This document shows positions 44,743-51,923 of a stretch of DNA of 64,000 nucleotides, one piece after another. The position numbers were made by a program, and so were the translations under genes. The stretch covers positions 558,001 to 622,000 of the forward strand of contig NZ_JAMFMA010000001.1 in NCBI RefSeq assembly GCF_023502425.1, given 5' to 3'. This stretch comes from Flagellimonas spongiicola (GTDB lineage: Bacteria > Bacteroidota > Bacteroidia > Flavobacteriales > Flavobacteriaceae). Below the pieces are notes generated by a model. It searched no databases, was not told where the DNA came from, and saw only the letters and a list, made by a program, of their open reading frames with translations. The stretch's first letter is position 1. Each line of letters starts with the position of its first letter.

Positions 44743-46065
44743 ATGCAGAACTTTCTTAAAGTTTTAAAAGTTTCATTACTGATAACAGTAGTAGTCGCCA
44801 TCCTAAGCCTTTTTGTATTTGGGGATGGCGACTATTCTCTTGAGAATATTATTAGGAGCGTTGTTATTGGTTTTATATTTTCATTTGGCCTTACAGCTGT
44901 CAATTCGTACTTCCATGATTGGATGAACGTTGTCTATCCTTGGGAAAAGTATCCTCAAAAACGACTATGGGTAGGGGCGATTGGTTCTTTCATCCTTACT
45001 ATTATTGCTTTCGGATTGCTTAGGTATGCCATTTACTTTTATTATACCGATGTTGCCTTCGTTAAGTTCTTTAAAAATGAAACCTCAGAGCCTTATCTCA
45101 TTGCAATAGTTATCACTTTGATTGCCTCATTGTTCACCCATGCATTTTATTTCTATCGGGCAATGCAGAAAAAGGAGGTAAAAAAGCAAAAAATCATTGC
45201 GGGTTCGGCTTCTGCGCGTTTTGATGCACTTAAAAACCAGCTGGATCCACATTTCTTGTTCAACAGTTTAAATGTGTTGACCAGTTTGATAGAGGAAGAC
45301 CCTAACCAGGCGCAAAAATTCACCACATCACTTTCCAAAGTTTATCGCTATGTGTTGGAACAAAAAAATAAGGATTTGGTAACAGTGGATGAAGAATTGA
45401 ACTTTGCACGTACCTATGTTCGGTTGTTAAAAATGCGATTTGAAGAAAGTATAGTGTTTGATATCCCTGAAAAAAGCAGTATGCCGGACGCTAAAATTGT
45501 TCCATTGTCCCTCCAACTTCTTTTGGAAAATGCTGTTAAACATAATGTGGTAACAGCCACCAAACCACTTCATATCAAGGTAACGGAAGACGCTGGTATG
45601 CTTACGGTAAGTAACAACCTTCAAGAGAAACAAGTAGTTAAGAAAAGCAGCGGAGTTGGGTTGCAGAATATAAAACAGCGGTATGGTATTTTGACAGATC
45701 GTGCAGTGGATATTTCCAAAACACATTCCAATTTCAGTGTTTCATTGCCAATGCTTACTCAACAGGTGGTAGTCGCCGAAACCCAGCAAAGTTTTATTGC
45801 GGAAAAACGCTATCAAAAGGCAAAAGAGCGTGTAAAGGCTATCAAGGAGTTTTATTCCCATTTGCTTTCGTACTGTATTGTGATCCCCTTTCTATGGTGG
45901 TTAAATTTTAGGACTACTGATTTCCTTTGGGCCTTTTTCCCAACATTTGGTTGGGGTATTGGACTATTGGCTCATGGAATGGAGGCCTATGGGTATAATC
46001 CACTTTGGGGGAAACGTTGGGAAGAGCGAAAGATTCAGGAATTGATGGACAAAGAGGATTTTTGA
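44743..46065 (+). CDS. LytS-type sensor histidine kinase with C-terminal 2TM domain
   Basis: A 440-residue sensor kinase. Four N-terminal TM helices (about 8-145) precede a LytS-type HisKA domain (KNQLDPHFLFNSLNVLTSL, with the phospho-acceptor His in LDPHFLFN). An ATPase domain follows (LLLENAVKHN; GVGLQNIKQRYG, about 255-345). The last 90 residues form an extra 2TM domain (RYQKAKERVKAIKEFYSHL...GWGIGLLAHGMEAYGYNP...WEERKIQELM), the same module encoded alone in the next four genes. Two TM helices after the ATPase domain would pin both ends of the kinase to the membrane. The cognate regulator is LytT-like at 47508. Confidence 0.93.
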   Translation: MQNFLKVLKVSLLITVVVAILSLFVFGDGDYSLENIIRSVVIGFIFSFGLTAVNSYFHDWMNVVYPWEKYPQKRLWVGAIGSFILTIIAFGLLRYAIYFYYTDVAFVKFFKNETSEPYLIAIVITLIASLFTHAFYFYRAMQKKEVKKQKIIAGSASARFDALKNQLDPHFLFNSLNVLTSLIEEDPNQAQKFTTSLSKVYRYVLEQKNKDLVTVDEELNFARTYVRLLKMRFEESIVFDIPEKSSMPDAKIVPLSLQLLLENAVKHNVVTATKPLHIKVTEDAGMLTVSNNLQEKQVVKKSSGVGLQNIKQRYGILTDRAVDISKTHSNFSVSLPMLTQQVVVAETQQSFIAEKRYQKAKERVKAIKEFYSHLLSYCIVIPFLWWLNFRTTDFLWAFFPTFGWGIGLLAHGMEAYGYNPLWGKRWEERKIQELMDKEDF

Positions 46066-46120
46066 TAGTATTGTGCGGTAATTTATAGCCCTTGCTTCTG
46101 GTCATCTTTAGTTTGTACTT

Positions 46121-46150
46121 ACAGTTCATCCCTCAAAAACAACAATTGGT
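46121..46150 (+). promoter_or_regulatory. LytTR-type direct-repeat operator upstream of the 2TM array
   Basis: ACAGTTCAT-N12-ACAATTGGT, nearly identical to the site at 29225 (the flank and spacer share CAAAAACA or AAAAACA). It lies in the 168-bp gap between the kinase gene and the first stand-alone 2TM gene, ending 83 bp before its start. It implies a second, inner promoter for the array and the LytT gene. Confidence 0.75.
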
Positions 46151-46233
46151 TCAAGTACTTTTTTAAATCCTTCGGTAGATTCGGAAATTTGATATGTAAT
46201 TAAAAATCAAGTCAATCAATTAATACACATCAA

Positions 46234-46512
46234 ATGGAATTCAACAACGAAAAAAGTTATAACAGAGCTAAAGAAAGAGTGGAATGTTTAAAGGGATTTT
46301 ATTCGAGTCTTTTCGCTTATTGTATAATTATCCCTTTTTTGGTTTACCTCAACTATCGATCTTCAAGTTTTCCATGGGCATTGTTCCCTGCAGTGGGATG
46401 GGGGATAGGTCTTTTAAGCCAATGGATGAATGCTACTGGCAATCACCCAATACTCGGAAAACATTGGGAAGAACGCAAGATCAGGGAGTATATGAACGAT
46501 AGCAAATTCTAA
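46234..46512 (+). CDS. 2TM-domain protein, array copy 1
   Basis: A 92-residue two-helix membrane protein of the 2TM family (PF13239). It begins MEFNNEKSYNRAKERVECLKGFYSSL, has two TM helices (about 25-45 and 52-72) and ends with GWGIGLL...GKHWEERKIREYMNDSKF. Among the stand-alone copies it is most like the kinase C-terminal domain (shared CIIIPFL / CIVIPFL and NY/NF-R). The charged, conserved WEERKI tail probably lies in the cytoplasm. It is the first gene of the array behind the LytTR-type operator at 46121. Confidence 0.9.
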   Translation: MEFNNEKSYNRAKERVECLKGFYSSLFAYCIIIPFLVYLNYRSSSFPWALFPAVGWGIGLLSQWMNATGNHPILGKHWEERKIREYMNDSKF

Positions 46513-46553
46513 TGAATACGTATCTTTAATAAGCCTTCCAAAAACCGACCAAG

Positions 46554-46856
46554 ATGAATAAACTTAGTAACGAATCCAAGTACATACGTGCCAAGGAACG
46601 CGTAGATCAGTTGAAAAAATTTTATGGGAACTTAACTTCCTATTGCGTTGTGATTACTGTATTGGCAATCATCAACTACCTTTCAAATGACTTTTCCTAT
46701 ATGTGGTTTTTATGGGCTGCATTTGGATGGGGAATTGGATTGTTCTTCCATGCGGTTAAAGTCTTTGACCTCAATCCTTTTTTTGGTAAAGGTTGGGAAG
46801 AGCGAAAGATTCAGGAACTGATGGGTCAGGATGAAAATCAACAAAAATGGAAATGA
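46554..46856 (+). CDS. 2TM-domain protein, array copy 2
   Basis: A 100-residue 2TM-family membrane protein: NESKYIRAKERVDQLKKFYGNL, two TM helices, then AFGWGIGLFFHAVKVFDLNPFFGKGWEERKIQELMGQ. Its tail is nearly identical at DNA level to the kinase tail: 46792-46824 and 46016-46048 differ at one base in 33. That points to recent duplication or gene conversion. Its last codons overlap possible upstream starts of copy 3. Confidence 0.9.
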   Translation: MNKLSNESKYIRAKERVDQLKKFYGNLTSYCVVITVLAIINYLSNDFSYMWFLWAAFGWGIGLFFHAVKVFDLNPFFGKGWEERKIQELMGQDENQQKWK

Positions 46857-46858
46857 TC

Positions 46859-47164
46859 ATGGAAAATTTTAATGAAGAAAAATATAAAAGAGCAAAAAAG
46901 AAAATAGAGGATTTAAAAGGGTTCTATATTCACGCTTCAATTTATACGGTGGTGAATACTTTTATCCTTTTCAATATTTACAGAAATACTGATGATTTTT
47001 GGCACTGGCCAAATTTCATCACCTTGTTCGCTTGGGGAATTGGTTTGTTCTTCCATGCTAGTAAAGTCTTCGATTTCAATCCCTTTTTCAGTAAAGATTG
47101 GGAAGAAAGGCAGATACAAAAGTATATTGACGAGGATAAAAAAGAAATGGATAAGTTCAAGTAA
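46859..47164 (+). CDS. 2TM-domain protein, array copy 3
   Basis: A 101-residue 2TM-family protein: MENFNEEKYKRAKKKIEDLKGFYIHA, two TM helices, AWGIGLFFHASKVFDFNPFFSKDWEERQIQKYIDED, then a Lys-rich end. I chose ATG 46859 because it aligns with the starts of the other copies. An ATG at 46853 overlaps the previous stop (ATGA) and is also possible. It shares HA-x-KVFD-x-NPFF with copy 2, so the two are probably sisters. Its stop overlaps the start of copy 4 by one base. Confidence 0.88.
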   Translation: MENFNEEKYKRAKKKIEDLKGFYIHASIYTVVNTFILFNIYRNTDDFWHWPNFITLFAWGIGLFFHASKVFDFNPFFSKDWEERQIQKYIDEDKKEMDKFK

Positions 47165-47493
47165 TGGAAACCAATCTGGAAAAACTTGAAAAAGCGCATA
47201 AACGTGTGCGTAAAATCAAAGGATTTTATTCGCATTTGATTGTTTACTTGGTGGTCAATATTATATTGTTACTCATCAAAAATGACGTTTCCAACTATGT
47301 TATACAAGAATCTGGGATTCATGACGAAGGTTTTGCCAGATATTTACACTGGCAATTTATATCAACACCAATATGGTGGGGTTTCATACTTGTAATACAA
47401 GCTTTGAACCTTTTTGGTCATCCAATAATAGCTGGATGGGAGAAGCGAAAAATTAACGAAATCATGAATAAGGAGGAACAAAACTCCAAATAG
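47164..47493 (+). CDS. 2TM-domain protein, array copy 4 (divergent)
   Basis: A 109-residue protein recognisable as a diverged 2TM member: EKAHKRVRKIKGFYSHL, TM1 (LIVYLVVNIILLLI), a longer loop of about 30 residues (VSNYVIQESGIHDEGFARYLHW), TM2 (WWGFILVIQALNLFG) and the tail GWEKRKINEIMNKEEQ. The long loop and loss of GWGIGL set it apart, hinting at a specialised subunit. Its start codon overlaps the previous stop (TAATG), and the LytT gene follows 14 bp later. Confidence 0.88.
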   Translation: METNLEKLEKAHKRVRKIKGFYSHLIVYLVVNIILLLIKNDVSNYVIQESGIHDEGFARYLHWQFISTPIWWGFILVIQALNLFGHPIIAGWEKRKINEIMNKEEQNSK

Positions 47494-47507
47494 CATTAAG
47501 GAATACT

Positions 47508-48263
47508 ATGAACGTTATTATCATTGAAGATGAAAAACCGGCTGCTAGAAGGTTAAGCAGATTGTTGATGGAACTGAATGTAGAAGTCTCTCAAATGCTC
47601 CATTCGGTTGAAGAATCCATAGAGTGGTTTCAAAACAATCCTCATCCGGATTTGATCTTTCTGGACATTCAATTATCTGATGGACTTTCATTTGAAATTT
47701 TTGATAGTATTGAAGTCAAAAGTGCCATTATTTTCACTACGGCATATGACGAATATGCACTCCAAGCATTCAAGTTGAACAGCATCGATTATTTGTTAAA
47801 ACCCATTGATGATGAAGAGCTCGAAAATGCGGTAAAAAAGTACCGTGATTTCAAGCCCGAAAATCAAAAGATTTCGGTTGATTTCAATGATATCAAAAAG
47901 CTGTTGGTCAACCCACTTGAACGGGAATACAAAAAACGGTTTACGGTAAAAGTTGGGCAGCACTTAAAGATTATAAATGCGGAAGATGTGGAATGTTTTT
48001 ATAGTGAAAACAAGGGAACATATGCTGCAACTTCTGAAGGTAGAAATTACTTGTTGGATACTACCCTTGAACATTTGGAGGAGGAGTTGTCCCCGCAATT
48101 GTTTTTTAGGGTAAGCAGGAAGTTTTATGTGAACGTAAATCATATCAATGATATCATTTCGTATACAAATTCAAGGCTTCAAATCAAGTTAAAACGCTTT
48201 GGTGAACAGGAAATTATCGTAAGTAGGGAACGCGTGAAAGACTTTAAGCTATGGTTAGAGTAA
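47508..48263 (+). CDS. LytTR-family response regulator (LytT-like)
   Basis: A 251-residue response regulator. The receiver domain (residues 1-120) has the acidic pair in IIIEDEKPAARR and the phospho-acceptor Asp in DLIFLDIQLSDG, followed by the conserved Thr (FTTAYDEYA) and Lys (DYLLKPI). The LytTR DNA-binding domain (about 145-250) has FTVKVGQHLKIINAEDVECFYSENKGTYAAT, LFFRVSRKFYVNVNHIN and IIVSRERVKDFKLWL. It is the last gene of the 2TM array and the natural partner of the LytS-2TM kinase. The three LytTR-type operators in the window are its probable targets, including its own operon. Confidence 0.95.
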   Translation: MNVIIIEDEKPAARRLSRLLMELNVEVSQMLHSVEESIEWFQNNPHPDLIFLDIQLSDGLSFEIFDSIEVKSAIIFTTAYDEYALQAFKLNSIDYLLKPIDDEELENAVKKYRDFKPENQKISVDFNDIKKLLVNPLEREYKKRFTVKVGQHLKIINAEDVECFYSENKGTYAATSEGRNYLLDTTLEHLEEELSPQLFFRVSRKFYVNVNHINDIISYTNSRLQIKLKRFGEQEIIVSRERVKDFKLWLE

Positions 48264-48301
48264 TATGAATCAAAGTGCTGATTATCAAATTATAAATATA
48301 A

Positions 48302-48342
48302 TTAAAAACCCACTATAAATTTTCTTTATAGTGGGTTTTTAA
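48302..48342. terminator. Bidirectional terminator after the LytT gene
   Basis: A perfect inverted repeat of about 18 bp (TTAAAAACCCACTATAAA / its complement) with a 5-nt loop. U-runs occur on both strands. It closes the 2TM-LytT operon (plus) and the LETM1-related gene (minus). Confidence 0.92.
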
Positions 48343-48359
48343 TGCCAAATCAACTCTTT

Positions 48360-49544
48360 TTAGTCAATACGATTGTCATCGAATGCCGAAGGTAACAATT
48401 TTGGAATCAACTTGATGAAAATGGGGAGTAGAACAGCTCCTCCAGGTAACATAAAAATAGCTAAAGAAGGGACGCTTTTAAAAATATCAAGCAGTTGATT
48501 TTGCATTTTTTTCTTTTCATCATGACTCAATTCCCGGACAGCTGCTTGTGAAAGTAGGCCCATTAATTCTTTACTTTCCGTTAACTCTTTTTTTAATCGT
48601 TTGCTGTTTCTTAAAATCAGTTTGCTCACATTTTTAGACATCCCATCGTAGAATTGTGAGGCCAAGTTTTTGTCGCTTAAATAGGCAACTTGATCCTTGT
48701 TTTTTTCGAAGAAATCTTGAACATTTTTCAGTGCAATTTCCACCTGTTTTTCAGTCCAATTTAAATCCGTTCCAAGACCTAAAATGTAATCGGATTCGGT
48801 GTAGTTTAATGACTTGTCTTCCCATATGGTCAAGCAAGCCATATCCATAAAATAATTCTTTTCTTCTTGGGTGAAATTGTGTTGCAATAAATCTCTATAG
48901 GTTCCATCAAAATTTGTAGAATTCAAATCTACATAGGTCAATGAAGAAGCCAACAAATGCATTAATCTTCCATCTTTTTCATCACTCTCTTTACTGTTGA
49001 GTGCATGATAGGCAATATTCATGGTTACATATTCCAATAATTGGGCATGTTCCCTCAGTAGGTCTTGGTTCTTGAGGTATACCTTGAAAATTAGTATGTC
49101 AACATATAATAAAGAATTGGTTATACTATTGCCAAAGGCTCTATTGAAAGCATTTCCTCCAAGATAGATTCTAGAATCCAACAGCTTTTCCAACTGATTT
49201 TCCGTCCGTTTTCCGGCTAGTATTTTGTTTAAAAAGGAGATTTTACCAACATCCAAGGATTGGTAGTAATTGAAAACAGTGCTTACAAATGTTTCAAAGT
49301 CCGTTTGGTTGGTCTCAAATCTATAGGTAAAATACAATGCCGTCAGTAGGTTTATTTTGGCAATTTCATCTTCGGTTAGACTATGTGTGGTTGGTATAAA
49401 TTCCGGAATGTATAAATGAATCCCATAGATAAAACCATTTCTCCTTAATTCGGTGTATAAAGCATCAAAGTCCTTGAAGCAAGAACGATCGTTTTTTACG
49501 AGGTGCCCAAACTTGTTGATCCATCCAGAAGAAGAAGGGTTCAT
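48360..49544 (-). CDS. LETM1-related biofilm-associated protein
   Basis: A 394-residue cytoplasmic or peripheral protein with the C-terminal LETM1-like signature found in Flavobacteriia: LLDIFKSVPSLAIFMLPGGAVLLPIFIKLIPKLLPSAFDDN. The preceding part is a long all-helical region with no recognised domain. The name comes from the family; its link to biofilm is established for homologues, not here. The single gene is convergent with the LytT operon across a shared terminator. Confidence 0.85.
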   Translation of the reverse strand: MNPSSSGWINKFGHLVKNDRSCFKDFDALYTELRRNGFIYGIHLYIPEFIPTTHSLTEDEIAKINLLTALYFTYRFETNQTDFETFVSTVFNYYQSLDVGKISFLNKILAGKRTENQLEKLLDSRIYLGGNAFNRAFGNSITNSLLYVDILIFKVYLKNQDLLREHAQLLEYVTMNIAYHALNSKESDEKDGRLMHLLASSLTYVDLNSTNFDGTYRDLLQHNFTQEEKNYFMDMACLTIWEDKSLNYTESDYILGLGTDLNWTEKQVEIALKNVQDFFEKNKDQVAYLSDKNLASQFYDGMSKNVSKLILRNSKRLKKELTESKELMGLLSQAAVRELSHDEKKKMQNQLLDIFKSVPSLAIFMLPGGAVLLPIFIKLIPKLLPSAFDDNRID

Positions 49545-49715
49545 CGGTTAAGATTTACATGTCAAAGTAAAGGAAATTCTAAGATAATAACATCCAATTC
49601 ACAAATTAGATGTTGAATGGTTTCAGAACAAACAAATTTATAGTGTTAATCGCTGTATTTATAGGCATTGCAACCACCAATGATAATGGTCATATTCTTG
49701 GGAAACATACCGAAG

Positions 49716-49723
49716 TAGCTTTG
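49716..49723 (+). promoter_or_regulatory. Candidate -7 promoter element of the OmpW-like gene
   Basis: TAGCTTTG matches TAnnTTTG exactly and lies 22 bp before the start codon at 49746. A TTG at 49698-49700 is 15 bp upstream, slightly short of the usual -33 spacing. Confidence 0.4.
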
Positions 49724-49745
49724 GGGAAATTTTAAACTTCAAATC

Positions 49746-50393
49746 ATGGGAAACAAAAGGATTCTAATAATAGCAATGGTGATGTTGACATTCGGTAATG
49801 CATTGGCTCAAGATGTACAAAACACCGATGGCAGTAAATGGCAATTTCGTTTAAGGGGAATTGTAGTTACGCCAGATGAAAGTGCGGATATTGAAGCTAT
49901 TGGTGGAGATGCATCAATTTCTACAGCAGTAGTACCGGAATTTGATATTACCTACTTCTTTAATGAAAATTGGTCTATGGAGCTGATATTGGCGACCACC
50001 AAACATGATGTTGAAGCGGTTGGTACAGCTGCTGGGGATTTGGATTTGGGCCATGTATGGTTACTACCGCCAACATTGACCGGACAATACCATTTTACTG
50101 GGGGTGACTTTATCCCTTACGTTGGAGCAGGATTGAATCTTACACTTTTTTATGGCGTTAACGAAGGACCAGTAGCTGACAATGTTGATTACGATACCAC
50201 AATTGGCTATGCCCTTCAAAGTGGTTTTGACTATATGTTGAATGACAAATGGTTCTTGAACCTTGATGTTAAGAAACTCTTTTTGAATACTGATGCAACA
50301 GTAAATGCAACCACCGCTCTGGGCGCCACAGTAGGTGCAGATGTGGATATCAACCCTTGGATTATAGGATTTGGCGTAGGGGTCAAATTATAG
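49746..50393 (+). CDS. OmpW-family outer-membrane protein
   Basis: A 215-residue outer-membrane beta-barrel of the OmpW family (E. coli OmpW is 212). It has a signal peptide ending GNALAQ, the first strand WQFRLRGIVVTPDESADIEAIGGDASIS, a hallmark central part VVPEFDITYFFNENWSMELILATTKHDVEA, a LLPPTLTGQYHF motif and the C-terminal strand PWIIGFGVGVKL. OmpW proteins form small channels for hydrophobic molecules. It is monocistronic with its own terminator. Confidence 0.95.
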   Translation: MGNKRILIIAMVMLTFGNALAQDVQNTDGSKWQFRLRGIVVTPDESADIEAIGGDASISTAVVPEFDITYFFNENWSMELILATTKHDVEAVGTAAGDLDLGHVWLLPPTLTGQYHFTGGDFIPYVGAGLNLTLFYGVNEGPVADNVDYDTTIGYALQSGFDYMLNDKWFLNLDVKKLFLNTDATVNATTALGATVGADVDINPWIIGFGVGVKL

Positions 50394-50436
50394 GGTGAAA
50401 ACCAGTATTGGTTTTTAGGTTTATTTTGATGGTGGG

Positions 50437-50469
50437 AGCGGCTTGTATTGGCAAGCCGCTTTCTTTTTT
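50437..50469 (+). terminator. Terminator after the OmpW-like gene
   Basis: Stem AGCGGCTTG / CAAGCCGCT with a 6-nt loop followed by a T-rich tail, 44 bp past the stop; it may also help end the convergent MarR-GNAT gene, whose stop is at 50473. Confidence 0.88.
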
Positions 50470-50472
50470 ACA

Positions 50473-51477
50473 TCAGGCTAATGGTAACCGGAAGCCATAT
50501 ACTTCCAACCCGTTTAATTTAAAGTCTATTTGTGGATGTCGTTTGAATCCAATCTGCTTATACATACGTTGTGCCGGTTTCATGTAGGCGGTGGAATGAA
50601 TTAGAACTTGTTTATGACCCGATTTCTTTGCTTTTTCAATACAGGCATTGCTTAATGCCCTGCCAATTCCTTTCCCTCTTGCTGAAGGGTCAACGGCCAA
50701 TAATCGAAATCCGGATACATCACTTTTTGGGAATTTGACATTTGGAGCACCATAATGTGTCATGTCTGAAAAATAGAGAATAGCACCCCATATTTGGTTG
50801 GTATTGGATAGGGCAACTAGTAATTCTACACCAGGATTATGCGTAAATTCACCAATATTGGCCAACGATTCATAGTACTCCGGTTGTTCATTGGCCTTTG
50901 GGAATCCTTCCAAATTTGAATATACGGACACCAGAAGCTGTCCTATTCCTGCAAATTCATATGGTAGGGCATTGCGTATAGTGTAATCCATAGTAGGACT
51001 ATTTTGCCCAAATCGCAGGTTGTATCGCTCTGAAAAACTTTGGTTGTCCAACGCATTCTCCAATTCAGTAAGTTGAATTAAAAAATCAGGGTTTACCACT
51101 TCTTGCAACACAGTACGGATATTCTCCCATTCTTTCTCGAAATAGGGGAGCACATCTTTACCTTTTTCAGATAGACTAATACAGGTTTTTCTACCATCTT
51201 TTGGATCCTTATACATGTCCAAGTAACCATGCTCACGCATTTTTCGTGTAATTTTTATCATGGCAGGATGAGAGAAACCTAAGGAGCTGGCAATTTCAGT
51301 GACGGTAAGTGGTCCCTTGGATTTTAAGAGTAGGAAAATAACATGCCAATTAGGGTCTATGTCCATATGGTGCCGTGCATAATGCGAAACCGTGCTTGAT
51401 ACGATACGCTCATTTAGGCGTTTGATCCGCGCAGTAAACCCTAAATGCTCCAAGCTTTGAAGAAAGTCTATTTCCAT
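50473..51477 (-). CDS. MarR-type regulator fused to a GNAT acetyltransferase
   Basis: A 334-residue fusion. Residues about 1-150 are a MarR winged helix (LKSKGPLTVTEIASSLGFSHPAMIKITRKMREHGYLDMYKDPKDGRKTCISLSEKG). Residues about 170-334 are a GNAT acetyltransferase with motif A (LLAVDPSARGKGIGRALSNACIEKAK) and the following AYMKPAQRMYKQIGF. This bifunctional arrangement is known in several bacteria; the effector is unknown. A perfect 16-bp palindrome sits 7 bp upstream of the start codon and is the obvious candidate for autoregulation. Confidence 0.93.
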   Translation of the reverse strand: MEIDFLQSLEHLGFTARIKRLNERIVSSTVSHYARHHMDIDPNWHVIFLLLKSKGPLTVTEIASSLGFSHPAMIKITRKMREHGYLDMYKDPKDGRKTCISLSEKGKDVLPYFEKEWENIRTVLQEVVNPDFLIQLTELENALDNQSFSERYNLRFGQNSPTMDYTIRNALPYEFAGIGQLLVSVYSNLEGFPKANEQPEYYESLANIGEFTHNPGVELLVALSNTNQIWGAILYFSDMTHYGAPNVKFPKSDVSGFRLLAVDPSARGKGIGRALSNACIEKAKKSGHKQVLIHSTAYMKPAQRMYKQIGFKRHPQIDFKLNGLEVYGFRLPLA

Positions 51478-51483
51478 AAAAAA

Positions 51484-51499
51484 ACGTAACTAGTTACGT
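51484..51499. promoter_or_regulatory. Perfect 16-bp palindrome, candidate MarR operator
   Basis: ACGTAACTAGTTACGT lies 7 bp before the MarR-GNAT start codon. MarR dimers bind palindromes of this length, and the position would block transcription or translation initiation. Binding is not shown here. Confidence 0.65.
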
Positions 51500-51702
51500 A
51501 AATATATAAATATTAAAACAATTAAACATTTTCCTGTTCGATGTAAACTGAAGTCACATAGCGATGTTTTACAAGGACAAATTGACCCAAACTTCATTAA
51601 CCCAGTAGTGTTTTTTACCATACCTGGAAGTAATAAGCTTAAGAAAAGGTCGTTATTTATATAAGCCCCCGATTAACGTAGTATAAACAATAACTGGAAT
51701 TT

Positions 51703-51915
51703 ATGTTGGTTCAACAGCCATCGCGTTATATCGATTTTCTTATGTACTGCAAAAAGCGCAGATCTTTTTGCAAGGGCTATCATCGTCTAAAAAAACTGCT
51801 TTACAATGGGGAAATCGGCTATGCCGATTACGTACGTTCCCTGCGTAAAATCCATAAGGCTGCCATTGAACTAGAGCTTGATTATTTTGATATTCTCTAC
51901 ATGCGTCAATGCTAA
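51703..51915 (+). CDS. Small Lys/Arg/Tyr-rich protein of unknown function
   Basis: A 70-residue protein starting MLVQQPSRYIDFLMYCKKRR, strongly basic in its first half, with two or three predicted helices (GYHRLKKLLYNGEIGYADYVRSLRKIHKAAIELELDYFDILYM) and three Cys residues. I do not recognise a family. It has its own upstream region, 225 bp from the divergent MarR-GNAT gene, and converges on the hydrolase-OsmC gene with an 8-bp gap. Reality as a gene is likely but not certain. Confidence 0.6.
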   Translation: MLVQQPSRYIDFLMYCKKRRSFCKGYHRLKKLLYNGEIGYADYVRSLRKIHKAAIELELDYFDILYMRQC

Positions 51916-51923
51916 GAACGCCA

